From contig CALWSG010000054.1 in NCBI GenBank assembly GCA_944384155.1, positions 1 to 64,000 on the forward strand: DNA of 64,000 bases. Direction: 5' to 3'. A program made the translations under genes and the position numbers. Source of the stretch: an uncultured Lachnospiraceae bacterium (GTDB lineage: Bacteria > Bacillota > Clostridia > Lachnospirales > Lachnospiraceae). Under the pieces are notes generated by a model that saw nothing but the letters and a program-made list of their open reading frames with translations, made no database searches and was not told the DNA's origin. Every line of letters begins with the position of its first letter. Within the stretch, counting starts at the first letter, position 1. Shown here piece by piece: positions 16,503 through 26,230 of this stretch.

Positions 16503-17822
16503 CTTTTCTTTCCTCTCCCTTATTATAAACTTAAGAGGCGTTCCCCTAAATCCAAATGCTTCCCTTATTTTATTTTCAATATATCTTGTATAAGAAAAAT
16601 GCATAAGCTGCTTATCATTGACAAAAATAACAAAAGTAGGAGGCTTTACCGCCACCTGTGTAATATAATAAAGCTTAAGACGTTTTCCTTTATCTGACGG
16701 AGGCTGCTGCAATGCCACTGCCTCTGCCATAATCTCGTTTAAGACACCTGTTCCGATTCTAAGAGTATGATTTTCAATAACAATATCTATCATATCAAAG
16801 AGCTTATTTGTTCTTTGACCCGTGAGAGCCGATATGAATAAAATCTCTGCATAAGGCATAAATGAAAGTGTCTCTTTTATTTTATTTGTATGCTGATATA
16901 TAGTCTTATCATTTTTCTCAATAGCATCCCACTTATTGACTGCAACAATAACACCTTTCCCTCTCTCATGGGCAATTCCTGCTATTTTCGCATCCTGCTC
17001 CGTAACTCCTTCCGTGGCGTCAATAAGCAGAACTACAACATCTGCCCTTTCAACAGCCGTAACTGAGCGGATAATAGAGTACCGTTCAAGCTCCTCCTTT
17101 ATTTTGCTCTTTCTTCTAAGACCTGCTGTATCAATAAATACATATTCCTTTCCATTACGTTTTATAACCGTATCTACAGCATCTCTTGTAGTTCCTGCTA
17201 TATTTGATACTATAAGCCTGTTTTCTCCAAGAAGCTTATTTATAAGAGAAGATTTTCCAACATTAGGCTTTCCTATAATGGCAACTCTTGGTCTTTCATC
17301 TTCATCAGTATATTCCTCAGTATTGTTAAAATGCTTTGTGACCTCATCAAGCAAATCTCCAATGCCAAGCTTTGATACAGCAGAAACAGGAATAGGGTCT
17401 CCTATTCCAAGATTATAAAACTCATATATATCTGCATTGTATTTGTTAAAATTATCTACTTTATTTACCACAAGAACAACAGGCTTTTTGCTTCTTCTAA
17501 GCATATCAGCAACCTTTGCATCGCTGTCAACAAGCCCCTGCTTTACGTCTACTATAAACATAATAACATCTGCCGTGGATATGGCTATTTCTGCCTGCTC
17601 CCTCATCTGTGACAATATAACATCACTGCTGTCAGGCTCTATACCTCCTGTATCAATCATTGTAAATGATTTATCAAGCCATGTTACATCTGCATATATT
17701 CTGTCCCTTGTAACGCCGGGTGTATCCTTGACTATGGCAATCTTCTCCCCTGCAAGTGCATTAAATAATGTTGATTTTCCCACATTAGGTCTTCCCACTA
17801 TGGCAACTATTGGTTTACTCAT
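16494..17822 (-). CDS. der: Ribosome assembly GTPase Der (EngA)
   Basis: 442-aa double-GTPase required for 50S assembly. Two complete G domains: [12 protein letters not shown]...DTGG...NKVD (about 9-125) and [12 protein letters not shown]...DTAG...NKWD (about 180-300), then the KH-like C-terminal domain with [11 protein letters not shown] at the end. The start overlaps the DUF512 gene by 8 nt, so it is probably translationally coupled. The gene order DUF512-der-plsY-gpsA is typical of Clostridia. Confidence 0.97.
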   Translation of the reverse strand: MSKPIVAIVGRPNVGKSTLFNALAGEKIAIVKDTPGVTRDRIYADVTWLDKSFTMIDTGGIEPDSSDVILSQMREQAEIAISTADVIMFIVDVKQGLVDSDAKVADMLRRSKKPVVLVVNKVDNFNKYNADIYEFYNLGIGDPIPVSAVSKLGIGDLLDEVTKHFNNTEEYTDEDERPRVAIIGKPNVGKSSLINKLLGENRLIVSNIAGTTRDAVDTVIKRNGKEYVFIDTAGLRRKSKIKEELERYSIIRSVTAVERADVVVLLIDATEGVTEQDAKIAGIAHERGKGVIVAVNKWDAIEKNDKTIYQHTNKIKETLSFMPYAEILFISALTGQRTNKLFDMIDIVIENHTLRIGTGVLNEIMAEAVALQQPPSDKGKRLKLYYITQVAVKPPTFVIFVNDKQLMHFSYTRYIENKIREAFGFRGTPLKFIIRERKEKEQ

Positions 17823-19218
17823 TTACCGTTCCTCCATGTTCAGGATAATTCTTAATATAAACAAATTTCCCGTTTGCCTCTCCGTGCTTAATATTGTATG
17901 CACCATTAATAAAGCTGTAAAGTAAATCCTTACCGCTTGATTTTACAATATTTACAGGTACTTGTAAAGCATTTTCCACATCCGTAAGATGAAGGTCATC
18001 AAGGAAAACGTCTTCCCCTGTTCTTAAAATATTGTTAGGAAGAAGAAGCACCTCTCCCAGATTCCTGCCCTTTAGCTGTGCAATAATGTCCTGTCCCGTT
18101 ATAAGCCCTGAAACAGTAATGGTCTCCCCGAAAAAATCATTTCTTATGGCATACACATCTATCTTAATGTTAGGAAACTTTTCCATTGTCTCCTCTGACA
18201 ATTTTTTTATAAGTCCGTATGCAAGATAACCTGTTGCAAGGGAAATATGCTTTTTTCTTTTATCTCCTTCAATATTCTTTATTGCCTCGCTAAATTCCTC
18301 TATAAGAAGTCTCATCATTCCCACACCGTTTTCAAGCTGTATATAACCGTCATATCTTTCTTCCTCAGGAAACTCTCTTCCTGCGTTAATATACCATTCA
18401 TCTGAGGCATGAATAAAATGAAGACCATATCTTTCGTAAAATTCCTGCTGATAGCTTTCTATAAGGTCAATAACCTGACCTGCTTCCTCCCTTGTAAACA
18501 GCTCTAAGGGATATAACCCTTCTCTGTATTTTGTAAGTCCTGCCGGTACAACAGAAACACTTCTCATATGAGGAAGGTATTCTGATAAATCCTCTATTGA
18601 TTTTTTAAGCTCCTCACCGTCATTTACACCCTTGCATAAAACTATCTGACCGTTCATCTCAATAGAAGCATCTGCCAGTCTTCTTAACTTTTTTAAGGCT
18701 TCTCCTGCAAATCTGTTATTTAACATTTTGCACCTTAATTCAGGATTGGTTGTCTGTACGGAAATATTTATTGGACACAGGTGATACTTTATGATTCTGT
18801 CGATATCCTTATCCTTCATATTGGTAAGGGTTATATAATTTCCCTGAAGAAATGAAAGCCTTGAATCATCATCTTTAAAATACAGCGTATCTCTCATTCC
18901 CTTTGGCATCTGGTCAATAAAACAAAATATGCATTTATTTGTACAGGAGCGGTAATCATCCATAAGCCCCTGCTCAAATTCAATGCCTATATCCTCATCA
19001 TACTCCTTATCAACCTCTAAAAGCCATTCATCACCGTCACGCTTTCTTATAAGAATTTCTATATAATCATCATTAATGGCATAGTGGTAGTCAAAAACAT
19101 CCTCTAATTCCTCACCGTTAATCTCAAGAAGAACATCTCCCGCTTCTATTCCCATTTCTTCACCTATGGAGCCGGGCTGTACACTTTTAATAAGATGACC
19201 TTTTTCTTTTTTCTTCAT
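17815..19218 (-). CDS. DUF512 family radical SAM protein with N-terminal PDZ domain
   Basis: 467-aa protein. N-terminal PDZ-like domain (about 6-75, [26 protein letters not shown]), a radical-SAM type cluster motif [12 protein letters not shown] (CxxxCxxC, about residue 92), and the C-terminal DUF512 region ending in MLP-like [18 protein letters not shown]. The substrate is unknown; fixed linkage to der across Clostridia suggests a translation- or ribosome-related role (inference). It lies 17 nt behind prs and overlaps der. Confidence 0.9.
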   Translation of the reverse strand: MKKKEKGHLIKSVQPGSIGEEMGIEAGDVLLEINGEELEDVFDYHYAINDDYIEILIRKRDGDEWLLEVDKEYDEDIGIEFEQGLMDDYRSCTNKCIFCFIDQMPKGMRDTLYFKDDDSRLSFLQGNYITLTNMKDKDIDRIIKYHLCPINISVQTTNPELRCKMLNNRFAGEALKKLRRLADASIEMNGQIVLCKGVNDGEELKKSIEDLSEYLPHMRSVSVVPAGLTKYREGLYPLELFTREEAGQVIDLIESYQQEFYERYGLHFIHASDEWYINAGREFPEEERYDGYIQLENGVGMMRLLIEEFSEAIKNIEGDKRKKHISLATGYLAYGLIKKLSEETMEKFPNIKIDVYAIRNDFFGETITVSGLITGQDIIAQLKGRNLGEVLLLPNNILRTGEDVFLDDLHLTDVENALQVPVNIVKSSGKDLLYSFINGAYNIKHGEANGKFVYIKNYPEHGGTVNE

Positions 19219-19235
19219 AAATGATTATGCCTTTC

Positions 19236-20414
19236 CTAAACTCTGCCCCCGTACTCTTTAACAAGTGCCTTAATACGTTCTGTAGGACTCATTACATGCT
19301 CGGTGGAGAAATCATGATTTAGAGTGTCTATAATGAGTGCAATAAATTTACTCATATCCGCCTCGAGATAATATGGTCTCTTCAAAAGCTCCGGTGTTCT
19401 GTAGGTAAGATTTGTTGTTATGACATAATTGATATAACCTTTTTCATAATACTCGTCAAACTTTGAAAGTCCGTCAGTGAACAGACCAAAGGTTGTACAC
19501 ACTATAACCTTTCCAGCTTTTCTGTCTTTTATCTGCTTTGCCACGTCAAGCATACTTTCTCCTGATGAAATCATATCATCTACTATTATAACATCTTTTC
19601 CCTCTACGTTTGATCCTAAAAACTCATGGGCAACGATAGGATTTTTACCGTTTACTACAGTTGAGTAATCCCTTCTCTTATAAAACATACCCATATCAAC
19701 ACCAAGTACATTTGAAAAATACACTGCTCTGTTCATGGCTCCCTCATCAGGACTTATAATCATCAGATGCTCATTATCTATTTTTAAATCCTTTTCCACA
19801 TCGAGAAGCGCCCTTATAAACTGGTATGGAGGCATATAATTATCAAATCCGTGAAGAGGAATTGCATTATCTATTCTTGGGTCATGGGCATCAAATGTAA
19901 TAATATTGTTTACTCCCATGCTTATAAGCTCCTGAAGTGCCAGCGCACAGTCAAGGGACTCTCTCTTTGTTCTCTTATGCTGTCTTCCCTCATACAAAAA
20001 CGGCATGATAATATTTACTCTCTTAGCATGTGCTATTGAAGCAGATATAATTCTTTTTAAATCCTGATAATGATCGTCAGGAGACATATGATTTTCATAA
20101 CCGCATACATTATATGTAAGGCTGTAGTTTCCCACATCAACCATGGCAAACATATCTACTCCCCTAACAGATTCATCTATTACACCCTTTGCCTCACCTG
20201 AACCGAATCTTGGGCAATGACACTTTAAAAGATAAGAATCGCTTTTATATCCCTTAAACTCTATCGGTGAATGCTGTACAATACTTCTTTCCTTTCTCTG
20301 TGCTACCAGATGCTTATCCGTTTTTACTGCCAAATCCATGCAGCCTTCAAGTGCAGCAACCTTAAGAGGTGCAACAGGAAGCGTGGTTGTCTCGGAAATA
20401 AATTTACTGACCAT
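19236..20414 (-). CDS. prs: Ribose-phosphate pyrophosphokinase (long clostridial form)
   Basis: 392-aa PRPP synthetase, making PRPP from ribose-5-phosphate and ATP for nucleotide, histidine and tryptophan synthesis. Recognisable parts: IIMPFLYEGRQHKRTKRESL (equivalent of the RQDRK ATP site), NIITFDAHDPRIDNAIP (metal/ribose-phosphate site) and the PRPP loop VIVDDMISSGESM. The protein is about 75 aa longer than the usual 315-aa enzyme, mostly in the N-terminal domain. First gene of the prs-DUF512-der-plsY-gpsA-cls run, with its own promoter. Confidence 0.9.
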   Translation of the reverse strand: MVSKFISETTTLPVAPLKVAALEGCMDLAVKTDKHLVAQRKERSIVQHSPIEFKGYKSDSYLLKCHCPRFGSGEAKGVIDESVRGVDMFAMVDVGNYSLTYNVCGYENHMSPDDHYQDLKRIISASIAHAKRVNIIMPFLYEGRQHKRTKRESLDCALALQELISMGVNNIITFDAHDPRIDNAIPLHGFDNYMPPYQFIRALLDVEKDLKIDNEHLMIISPDEGAMNRAVYFSNVLGVDMGMFYKRRDYSTVVNGKNPIVAHEFLGSNVEGKDVIIVDDMISSGESMLDVAKQIKDRKAGKVIVCTTFGLFTDGLSKFDEYYEKGYINYVITTNLTYRTPELLKRPYYLEADMSKFIALIIDTLNHDFSTEHVMSPTERIKALVKEYGGRV

Positions 20415-20457
20415 GATATTCCTCTTTTCTCAATGTATATTAGTATTTTGTTATAAA

Positions 20458-20486
20458 ATTTTATCATTTTAAAATTTATGCGTCAA
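20458..20486 (-). promoter_or_regulatory. Promoter of the prs operon
   Basis: TTGACG (20481-20486), 17 bp, TAAATT (20458-20463). The -35 box overlaps the stop codon of the GH25 gene, so this separates the prs run from the rplS operon upstream. Confidence 0.5.
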
Positions 20487-21580
20487 TCCCATTCCTTAAA
20501 AAATATATTAAGGTCACAGTTTCCTGAGATTCCGTCTACCTTTCCCTCACTTGAATACTGCCAGCCTGCAACTTCATATGGTATATAAATTTCGTCACTG
20601 TAAAAAGCATACCACATATCATATTTTGAAAGCTTTTCAATATCCACCATTGACACAAGACATTTAATGTTGCCATAAAGCATAGGACTATAACCGGCAT
20701 TTTCTATTTTTTCCATAAATGCAAGACATACCTGTGTAAGCTCTTCCTTTGACAGTGCTTCATTTCTTCCGTCCTCTCCCGGTATTTCCTCTATATCAAT
20801 TACAACAGGAAGCGTCACATTATAATCCTTTATTCTTTCAAGTACAAACTCGGCCTCCTCCACTGCCTCATCTGTATTTACTGCCTCCGAGAAGAAATAT
20901 ACTCCCACCTTTAAATCTGCCTCAAGAGCTCCCTTAATATTGTCATGAAATTTCTCATCCTCAACTATTGCTCCCGTGCCGTAGCCTCTTATGCCTACAC
21001 GTATAAACACATAATCTACACCGTCAGCCTTAACCTTACTCCAGTCTATATCCCCCTGAAACTTTGATACATCTATGCCCTTGTATGTTTTTATATCCTC
21101 CTCTCCTGCATACTCCAGTATACCTGTTTCCTTATTCAGGAAAAAATCATTTTCCTTAAAGCTGTTTTTGGGAATATCAAGTATATCTCCAAATACATAG
21201 CCTCCCGTCTCATTATACACAAGCTTATCCGGATACAGCTCCCTTAAAAGTGAAAGTGTTGTTGTTCCTGTAGACATTTTATCCTGAATCACCTTAAGAA
21301 GCTCTCCCTGCCCTTCTTCATATGCCTTGTCATATACTGCTCCGTGCTCCGCCTCTATAAGCTCTGCAACCTGCTTCGGGGAATACATGCTGTCTCCCGT
21401 AACCTCTCCGCTGACCTGGGCTGCCTCATTGTTTCCGGCAAAAAAGCTTTGATATATTATTATCCCGACTGCTATTACTGCCACAGCAGTGATAAATACT
21501 GCATAAAGCTTTAACCCTTTTTTTCTACCCTTTTTTTTGTTTTTTTCCCCTCTATAACTTTCATCCCTGTTTATATCCAT
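20483..21580 (-). CDS. Membrane-anchored GH25 lysozyme (N-acetylmuramidase)
   Basis: 365-aa protein with a lysine-rich cytoplasmic start, one membrane anchor (about 25-47), a linker of about 120 aa and a C-terminal glycoside hydrolase family 25 domain (about 165-365). GH25 motifs: YKGIDVSKFQGDIDW (first catalytic Asp), VDYVFIRVG, VGVYFFSEA, and LPVVIDIEE with the acidic pair. It would cleave peptidoglycan outside the cell. It follows pgeF by 23 nt and ends the rplS operon. Confidence 0.92.
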   Translation of the reverse strand: MDINRDESYRGEKNKKKGRKKGLKLYAVFITAVAVIAVGIIIYQSFFAGNNEAAQVSGEVTGDSMYSPKQVAELIEAEHGAVYDKAYEEGQGELLKVIQDKMSTGTTTLSLLRELYPDKLVYNETGGYVFGDILDIPKNSFKENDFFLNKETGILEYAGEEDIKTYKGIDVSKFQGDIDWSKVKADGVDYVFIRVGIRGYGTGAIVEDEKFHDNIKGALEADLKVGVYFFSEAVNTDEAVEEAEFVLERIKDYNVTLPVVIDIEEIPGEDGRNEALSKEELTQVCLAFMEKIENAGYSPMLYGNIKCLVSMVDIEKLSKYDMWYAFYSDEIYIPYEVAGWQYSSEGKVDGISGNCDLNIFFKEWD

Positions 21581-21602
21581 TTCTCTTTATCCTTTCTGTG
21601 AT

Positions 21603-22517
21603 TTACTTATGTACTATTTCCATAAAAGCACATAAATTTCCTCTTTTTCCCATATGTCCCCTGTGTGAAAACAGTATATCCTTATTGCAGCATGTGCATA
21701 TATCAGGCATGCTTATGTTTTCTTTTCCCACCCCGGCATCTGTAAGGACTTTATAATTTGCGGCCCACAGGTTTATCATATACTTTCCGTTCTTCTTTCT
21801 ATAAACAATATTTTCTGTGTCTGTAAAAATATCATTTTCCTTATATTTTTCATATTCCCTTACAATACAATTAAACTTATCTTTAAATTTATATGCTACA
21901 TCTTCCGATACCTCATAGCACCTTACACATATAGACGGACCTATTGCTGCTATAATATCCTCAGGCTTTGTTCCAAATTCCTCTGCCATGGCTAATATTG
22001 TTTTTTCACCCATTCTTTCCACTGTTCCTCGCCAGCCTGAATGTGACAGCCCTATTGCCTTATTTTTAGTATCAACAATATAAAGAGGAACGCAGTCGGC
22101 ATAAGATGTCACCAAGGTTATTCCCGGCTCATTTGTAATAAGACCGTCAATATCATGATAATCCCTTTGTCTGTATATTCCCTTTCCTATATCTTCTTTC
22201 GTCACTCTTTTTACATTAACAGTATGAGTCTGATGGCTCATAACAGGATTTGAAAAGCCGTTTTCCTTTAAAAATATATCAAAATTTTTTATTACATTTT
22301 CCTGTGTGTCCCCAAGATTCCATGAAAAATTCATGGAAGAAAAAACTCCTGTGCTTACACCGCCTATTCTCGTTGAAAATCCATTATGTACAAATCCTGT
22401 ATTTTCAAGATTAATATAGCTTATATATGGAGCCTTTGTTTCCACAAGTCTTGTAGTTATATTGTTTGTGCTTCTTTTTATATTTATTTTGCCTATACTT
22501 CCTTCGTTAACACCCAT
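21603..22517 (-). CDS. pgeF: Peptidoglycan editing factor PgeF / YfiH-YlmD family
   Basis: 304-aa Cu/Zn 'laccase-domain' enzyme, in homologues a purine nucleoside phosphorylase/adenosine deaminase and a quality-control factor for peptidoglycan precursors. Metal-site motifs: SHQTHTVNV (His), YADCVPLYIVD (Cys) and LSHSGWRGT (His), followed by IGPSICVRCYEV. About 40 residues precede the usual family start (MGVNEGSIGKINIKR...). It lies 3 nt after yraN. Which biochemical role applies here cannot be told from sequence. Confidence 0.9.
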   Translation of the reverse strand: MGVNEGSIGKINIKRSTNNITTRLVETKAPYISYINLENTGFVHNGFSTRIGGVSTGVFSSMNFSWNLGDTQENVIKNFDIFLKENGFSNPVMSHQTHTVNVKRVTKEDIGKGIYRQRDYHDIDGLITNEPGITLVTSYADCVPLYIVDTKNKAIGLSHSGWRGTVERMGEKTILAMAEEFGTKPEDIIAAIGPSICVRCYEVSEDVAYKFKDKFNCIVREYEKYKENDIFTDTENIVYRKKNGKYMINLWAANYKVLTDAGVGKENISMPDICTCCNKDILFSHRGHMGKRGNLCAFMEIVHK

Positions 22518-22520
22518 ATT

Positions 22521-22871
22521 TTATATTCCTCCAAAAGCATTTTTATAAAGCCTTATTTGATTTTTGAATATGGCAACCACATCAAATCTACAGGGAATAT
22601 TTGCTCCGCCAAAGTATTTATACATATAATACCTTGCAGATTTATATATTCTTTTCTGCTTTTTTATATCTACAGCCTCCTCAGGAATCCCCATTTGACT
22701 GCCTGCTCTGTATTTAACTTCAATAAATGCCATTGTATCTCCGTCTCTTGCTATAATATCTACCTCCCCAAAATATGTGTAAAAATTCCGGCAGATTATT
22801 TTATATCCCCTTTCCTCAAGATACTTTGCCGCCTTATCTTCCCATATACTTCCCACTTTTCTTTTATTCAT
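22521..22871 (-). CDS. yraN: YraN family (UPF0102) endonuclease-like protein
   Basis: 116-aa protein of the PD-(D/E)xK-like UPF0102 family. The start MNKRKVGSIWEDKAAKYLEERGY and the nuclease-like core FGEVDIIARDGDTMAFIEVKYR are diagnostic. Conserved neighbour of rnhB in many bacteria, as here. Biochemical function is not established for most members. Confidence 0.93.
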   Translation of the reverse strand: MNKRKVGSIWEDKAAKYLEERGYKIICRNFYTYFGEVDIIARDGDTMAFIEVKYRAGSQMGIPEEAVDIKKQKRIYKSARYYMYKYFGGANIPCRFDVVAIFKNQIRLYKNAFGGI

Positions 22872-22878
22872 AAGCCCC

Positions 22879-23172
22879 TCACTTTAATACTTTTGACCGT
22901 ATCTTATCCATTTTATCCACAAACACAAGTATTTCTGCCACCACGCCATAAAGCTCAGGAGGAATCGTTTCCCCTAACTCAAGCTTTGACAATGTTTTTG
23001 CAAGTCCCTCATCCTCATAGACAGGAACATCTGATTCCCTGGCAGTGTCTAAAATTTTTTCTGCCAAAATACCCCTTCCGGATGCAATAACCTTTGGGGC
23101 CTCCTCATCAGGATTATACTGAAGTGCAACTGCTATTTTCTTTTTTTCCTTCTTTTCACTGTTATTCTTCAT
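22879..23172 (-). CDS. FlhB C-terminal-domain homologue (YlqH/FlhX type)
   Basis: 97-aa protein equal to the cytoplasmic C-terminal domain of the flagellar export switch protein FlhB (EscU/YscU family): KKIAVALQYNPDEEAPKVIASGRG, ILAEKILDTARESDVPVYEDEGLAKTLSKL, GETIPPELYGVVAEIL. The membrane part and the NPTH self-cleavage site are missing; the chain begins just after where cleavage would occur. ATG 23172 follows GGAGATTAGC. It follows a FliK-like gene, as ylqG-ylqH do in Bacillus subtilis, with no flagellar genes in the window. Role unknown. Confidence 0.9.
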   Translation of the reverse strand: MKNNSEKKEKKKIAVALQYNPDEEAPKVIASGRGILAEKILDTARESDVPVYEDEGLAKTLSKLELGETIPPELYGVVAEILVFVDKMDKIRSKVLK

Positions 23173-23258
23173 GCTAATCTCCATTCAGGAGCGTTTATCT
23201 TCAATTTGTGTCTGCCCTCAGGGCTTATTTGTGACGCTCCGGCACAAACAGCTTATTC
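23173..23258 (-). repeat. Intercistronic AAACGCTC/Shine-Dalgarno element, copy 3, with possible pseudoknot
   Basis: This 86-nt spacer between the FliK-like and FlhB-like genes contains hairpin TTTGTG-(CCGGAGCGT)-CACAAA (23228-23248), then GCCC-TGA-GGGC (23214-23224), then AAACGCTCCTGAATGGAGATT before the ATG. The loop sequence GGAGCGT is complementary to ACGCTCC (23188-23194), which would form a pseudoknot; CTCC can instead pair with the Shine-Dalgarno. Confidence 0.6.
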
Positions 23259-24878
23259 TCACAATCTAATATCAAAGGAATATCTTTTTATATCTTTTCT
23301 CGGTCTGTCAACCTCCATTATTTTTTCAAAGGGACTTTTATTTTCTACTGCTTCTGCCTTCTCTATCGTAAGCTCCGCACTATATCCCATGGCTTCCAGC
23401 CTTTCTTTAAGCCATGGCAGATTTTGCTCAACAATATCCTGTGATACTCTATCCTCTAATGTAAACTTCGTGGTAATCTTTGATTTATCCATTGTAACCT
23501 TTACATCTGTTGCTCCAAGATACTCCATATCAAGATGAAGAAATGCAGTTATTGGACCGTCTTCAAGTGTTTTATTTTTATTTCTGCTATATATATACAG
23601 CTCACTGTCAGCCTCTCCGTTATGTGTTTTAAAAGGTATCTGAACATATGCTGCCATCTGATTCAAATCATTCATAAAGGTAATATTGCTCTTAAGATCT
23701 TGTGCAGTCTTATACGCTTCAGTTCCCTCCATGCCTATGCCCTTAAGTGTGTCCATAATCTTTTCCGTTCCCTTAAGCATAGACTCATATACTTCCTTTA
23801 CTGCTTTCTTTATTTCCTCAGGGCTTCCCTCTGCAAGTGTTTTAATATCAACTGTCCAATTTTCCCTAAGTGCCTTCACCGCACCCTCAAATACTTTTTT
23901 TATACTGTCACTTTGTGACATATTTTCCGTAACGGCTCCCGCTATGGTATCAGATGTTTGTATATTTTCCGCAATGTCCTTTTGATAAGTTAAAGAATTA
24001 CCATCCTCTATATTGGCATTTGAAGTAATTACCCTTTTTTCCACACTGACGATTTCTCCCTCTGTCATTCCTTTTGCCTCACCTATAGATACTGTTCCCT
24101 CCTTATCCCTTAGTACAAATACACCTTCCTTAAATTCATTGGCATAATTATCTAAACTATGAGTTAAAGATACCTGCCTGCCACTCTCATTTTCCACTGC
24201 CTGCCGGTCAGTAAGACTGCTTAAAATTGATTTTACCGTATCTAATATACTTTTTACAGCATTACTGTCCCCATTGTCTGCCAGCTTAAGTATTTCCTCT
24301 GCCAGCCTTCCTATTGCCTCAGATACTTTGTGCCCATATGCTTCATATTCTTTAAACTGATTTATATTTTCCTGATTTATGGGAATATTATGGATTTTCA
24401 TTGATACGATATGTGATATATCCGCATCGGGATATAAGGCTGCAAATCTTTCTATTTCTCCAATGCTGCCTGAATCTATTGGCATCCCATATGCCATCAT
24501 TTCTTTTACTATATTAATGTTATCGTTGTCCAATGTGATTCCTGAAGCCTTAAGTGAATTTAAAATAGTTTCATTAAAAGCTGCTTCACCGTGAAACGAC
24601 TGGAGTAAAATCCTACTGCCGTCATTGCTTTTTACAAGGAAATTAACCCTTTCCCCAATATTAAAATCTATTCCGTTTTCCATGGCGGCATAAAGAATTT
24701 TCCCGTCTCCCAGACTGATTTTCACATTATTTCCAATAATATCCTGTATCTTTCCGTTAAAAACATCTCCCTCAGACAGATTAAGTGTTAACCGTCCGTT
24801 TTTTACTTCCAGTGAAACCTTACTGTTTTTTGATGCCTGTCCTGTCTCAAATAATCCTGTATTAATGTTTAATTTCAA
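23259..24878 (-). CDS. FliK-like hook-length-control C-terminal domain protein (YlqG type)
   Basis: 539-aa protein. Long, low-complexity, polar N-terminal part (Asn/Ser/Glu-rich, about 1-420) and a C-terminal domain (about 430-520) resembling Flg_hook of FliK: LHLDMEYLGATDVKVTMDKSKITTKF, then IVEQNLPWLKERLEAMGY. It starts with TTG at 24878, set by GGAGGA 6 nt upstream. Matches YlqG by place (after rnhB, before the FlhB-like gene). FliK and FlhB work together in flagellar export, so this pair may be an analogous non-flagellar switch; that is inference. Confidence 0.75.
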   Translation of the reverse strand: MKLNINTGLFETGQASKNSKVSLEVKNGRLTLNLSEGDVFNGKIQDIIGNNVKISLGDGKILYAAMENGIDFNIGERVNFLVKSNDGSRILLQSFHGEAAFNETILNSLKASGITLDNDNINIVKEMMAYGMPIDSGSIGEIERFAALYPDADISHIVSMKIHNIPINQENINQFKEYEAYGHKVSEAIGRLAEEILKLADNGDSNAVKSILDTVKSILSSLTDRQAVENESGRQVSLTHSLDNYANEFKEGVFVLRDKEGTVSIGEAKGMTEGEIVSVEKRVITSNANIEDGNSLTYQKDIAENIQTSDTIAGAVTENMSQSDSIKKVFEGAVKALRENWTVDIKTLAEGSPEEIKKAVKEVYESMLKGTEKIMDTLKGIGMEGTEAYKTAQDLKSNITFMNDLNQMAAYVQIPFKTHNGEADSELYIYSRNKNKTLEDGPITAFLHLDMEYLGATDVKVTMDKSKITTKFTLEDRVSQDIVEQNLPWLKERLEAMGYSAELTIEKAEAVENKSPFEKIMEVDRPRKDIKRYSFDIRL

Positions 24879-24917
24879 TAATAGTCCTCCATTGCAAATA
24901 GCCGTGTTAATATCACC

Positions 24918-25580
24918 CTAATTTATAAAATTACCTATAAAACTGTTTCTGTGTATAGGAGTTTTCCCTAAAGCTTTAAGTGCATCTATATGCTGCCTTG
25001 AGCCATACCCCTTATTTGATGCAAAGCCATATCCCGGATATATACTGTCATACTCTGCCATAAGCCTGTCTCTTGTGACTTTTGCCACTATACTTGCTGC
25101 TGCTATGGAAACGCTTTTGGCATCTCCCTTTATAATAGGAACCTGCTCTATCTCAACCTCCGGTATTGTCACTGCATCATTTAATAATATATCGGGTGTA
25201 ACTGACAAATTCTTTATTGCCGTTCTCATTGCTTTATATGTTGCCTGGAGAATATTTATCTCATCAATCACGGCCGGACTTTCCATTCCTATGCCCACCG
25301 CTACTGCTTTTTCCATTATCTCATCATAAAGAGACTCCCTCTTTTTTTCCGACAGCTTTTTTGAGTCATTTATATATAATATCTCCTCATCCGGCGGAAG
25401 TATAACTGCACAGGCAACCACAGGACCTGCTAAGGGACCTCTGCCAACCTCATCTATTCCGCATATATATTTTCTGTCTCCGTATATACGCTCATATGCT
25501 TTCATATTATAAATCCGTTCTCTTTCTTCCTCAAGCTTTATTCTCTGTCTTTCCAATCTCTCCTGCTCTTTTTTAGTCAT
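24918..25580 (-). CDS. rnhB: Ribonuclease HII
   Basis: 220-aa endonuclease that cuts RNA in RNA-DNA hybrids and removes misincorporated ribonucleotides. Catalytic carboxylates are seen in YICGIDEVGRGPLAGP (Asp-Glu) and INDSKKLSEKKRE; the RDRLM, YPGYGFASNKGYG and HRNSF signatures follow. About 35 charged coiled residues precede the usual start. It lies 21 nt behind a signal peptidase gene and belongs to the rplS-rbgA-rnhB block. Confidence 0.96.
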   Translation of the reverse strand: MTKKEQERLERQRIKLEEERERIYNMKAYERIYGDRKYICGIDEVGRGPLAGPVVACAVILPPDEEILYINDSKKLSEKKRESLYDEIMEKAVAVGIGMESPAVIDEINILQATYKAMRTAIKNLSVTPDILLNDAVTIPEVEIEQVPIIKGDAKSVSIAAASIVAKVTRDRLMAEYDSIYPGYGFASNKGYGSRQHIDALKALGKTPIHRNSFIGNFIN

Positions 25581-25601
25581 TGTGCCTTCTCCTTACGTAA
25601 A

Positions 25602-26183
25602 TCAATTTATAAACCCAAAATCCTTTAAAGGAAATATTCTAAACACTGCCTTTCCTACTATATCATCACCGCTTATGCAGCCTATTCTCCTGCTGTCAAC
25701 ACTCAAATTTCTGTTATCCCCCAAAACAAAATACTGGTTTTCCTCTATAATATATTCCTCTTCAGCATCATACCCTTCCATGGGCATATCATTTACATAA
25801 TATCCGTAATTTTCTTTAAGCTCTTCTCCATTTATGTATATTTTCCCATCTGTTATTCTTATTGCTTCTCCCGGAAGTCCTATAACTCTCTTTATGTAAT
25901 AAACATCTTCTCCCCTTTTATCATCATAATAAGGAAATACCACTATATCAAATCTGTGAATGTCTCCAAAAACATATGACACCTTTTCTACTATAAGACT
26001 GTCTCCGTCATTTAATGTTGTATTCATGGAGTTGCCGTCTACTATTGTTCTCTGTGCCACAAAATTAATTATAATATATGCAGCCGCTGCCGCTGCTAAA
26101 AGGAATATTCCAAATTCAATAAATCCATAAAATTTCTTTTTTCTTGCTTCTCTTTGCTCCCTTTCATATGCGTATTCTTCCAT
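25602..26183 (-). CDS. lepB: Signal peptidase I, paralogue A
   Basis: 193-aa type I signal peptidase with one N-terminal membrane span (about 20-42). Catalytic serine in VDGNSMNTTLNDGD and catalytic lysine in YYIKRVIGLPGEAI; the GDNRNLSVDSR box is present. It removes signal peptides on the outer face of the membrane. It is the third of three lepB genes within 2.7 kb and the most N-terminally charged (YEREQREARKKK). Confidence 0.93.
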   Translation of the reverse strand: MEEYAYEREQREARKKKFYGFIEFGIFLLAAAAAAYIIINFVAQRTIVDGNSMNTTLNDGDSLIVEKVSYVFGDIHRFDIVVFPYYDDKRGEDVYYIKRVIGLPGEAIRITDGKIYINGEELKENYGYYVNDMPMEGYDAEEEYIIEENQYFVLGDNRNLSVDSRRIGCISGDDIVGKAVFRIFPLKDFGFIN

Positions 26184-26230
26184 CTGTATTATTCTCCCAA
26201 TACTATTTTATTCATGAAAATGATACTTTT

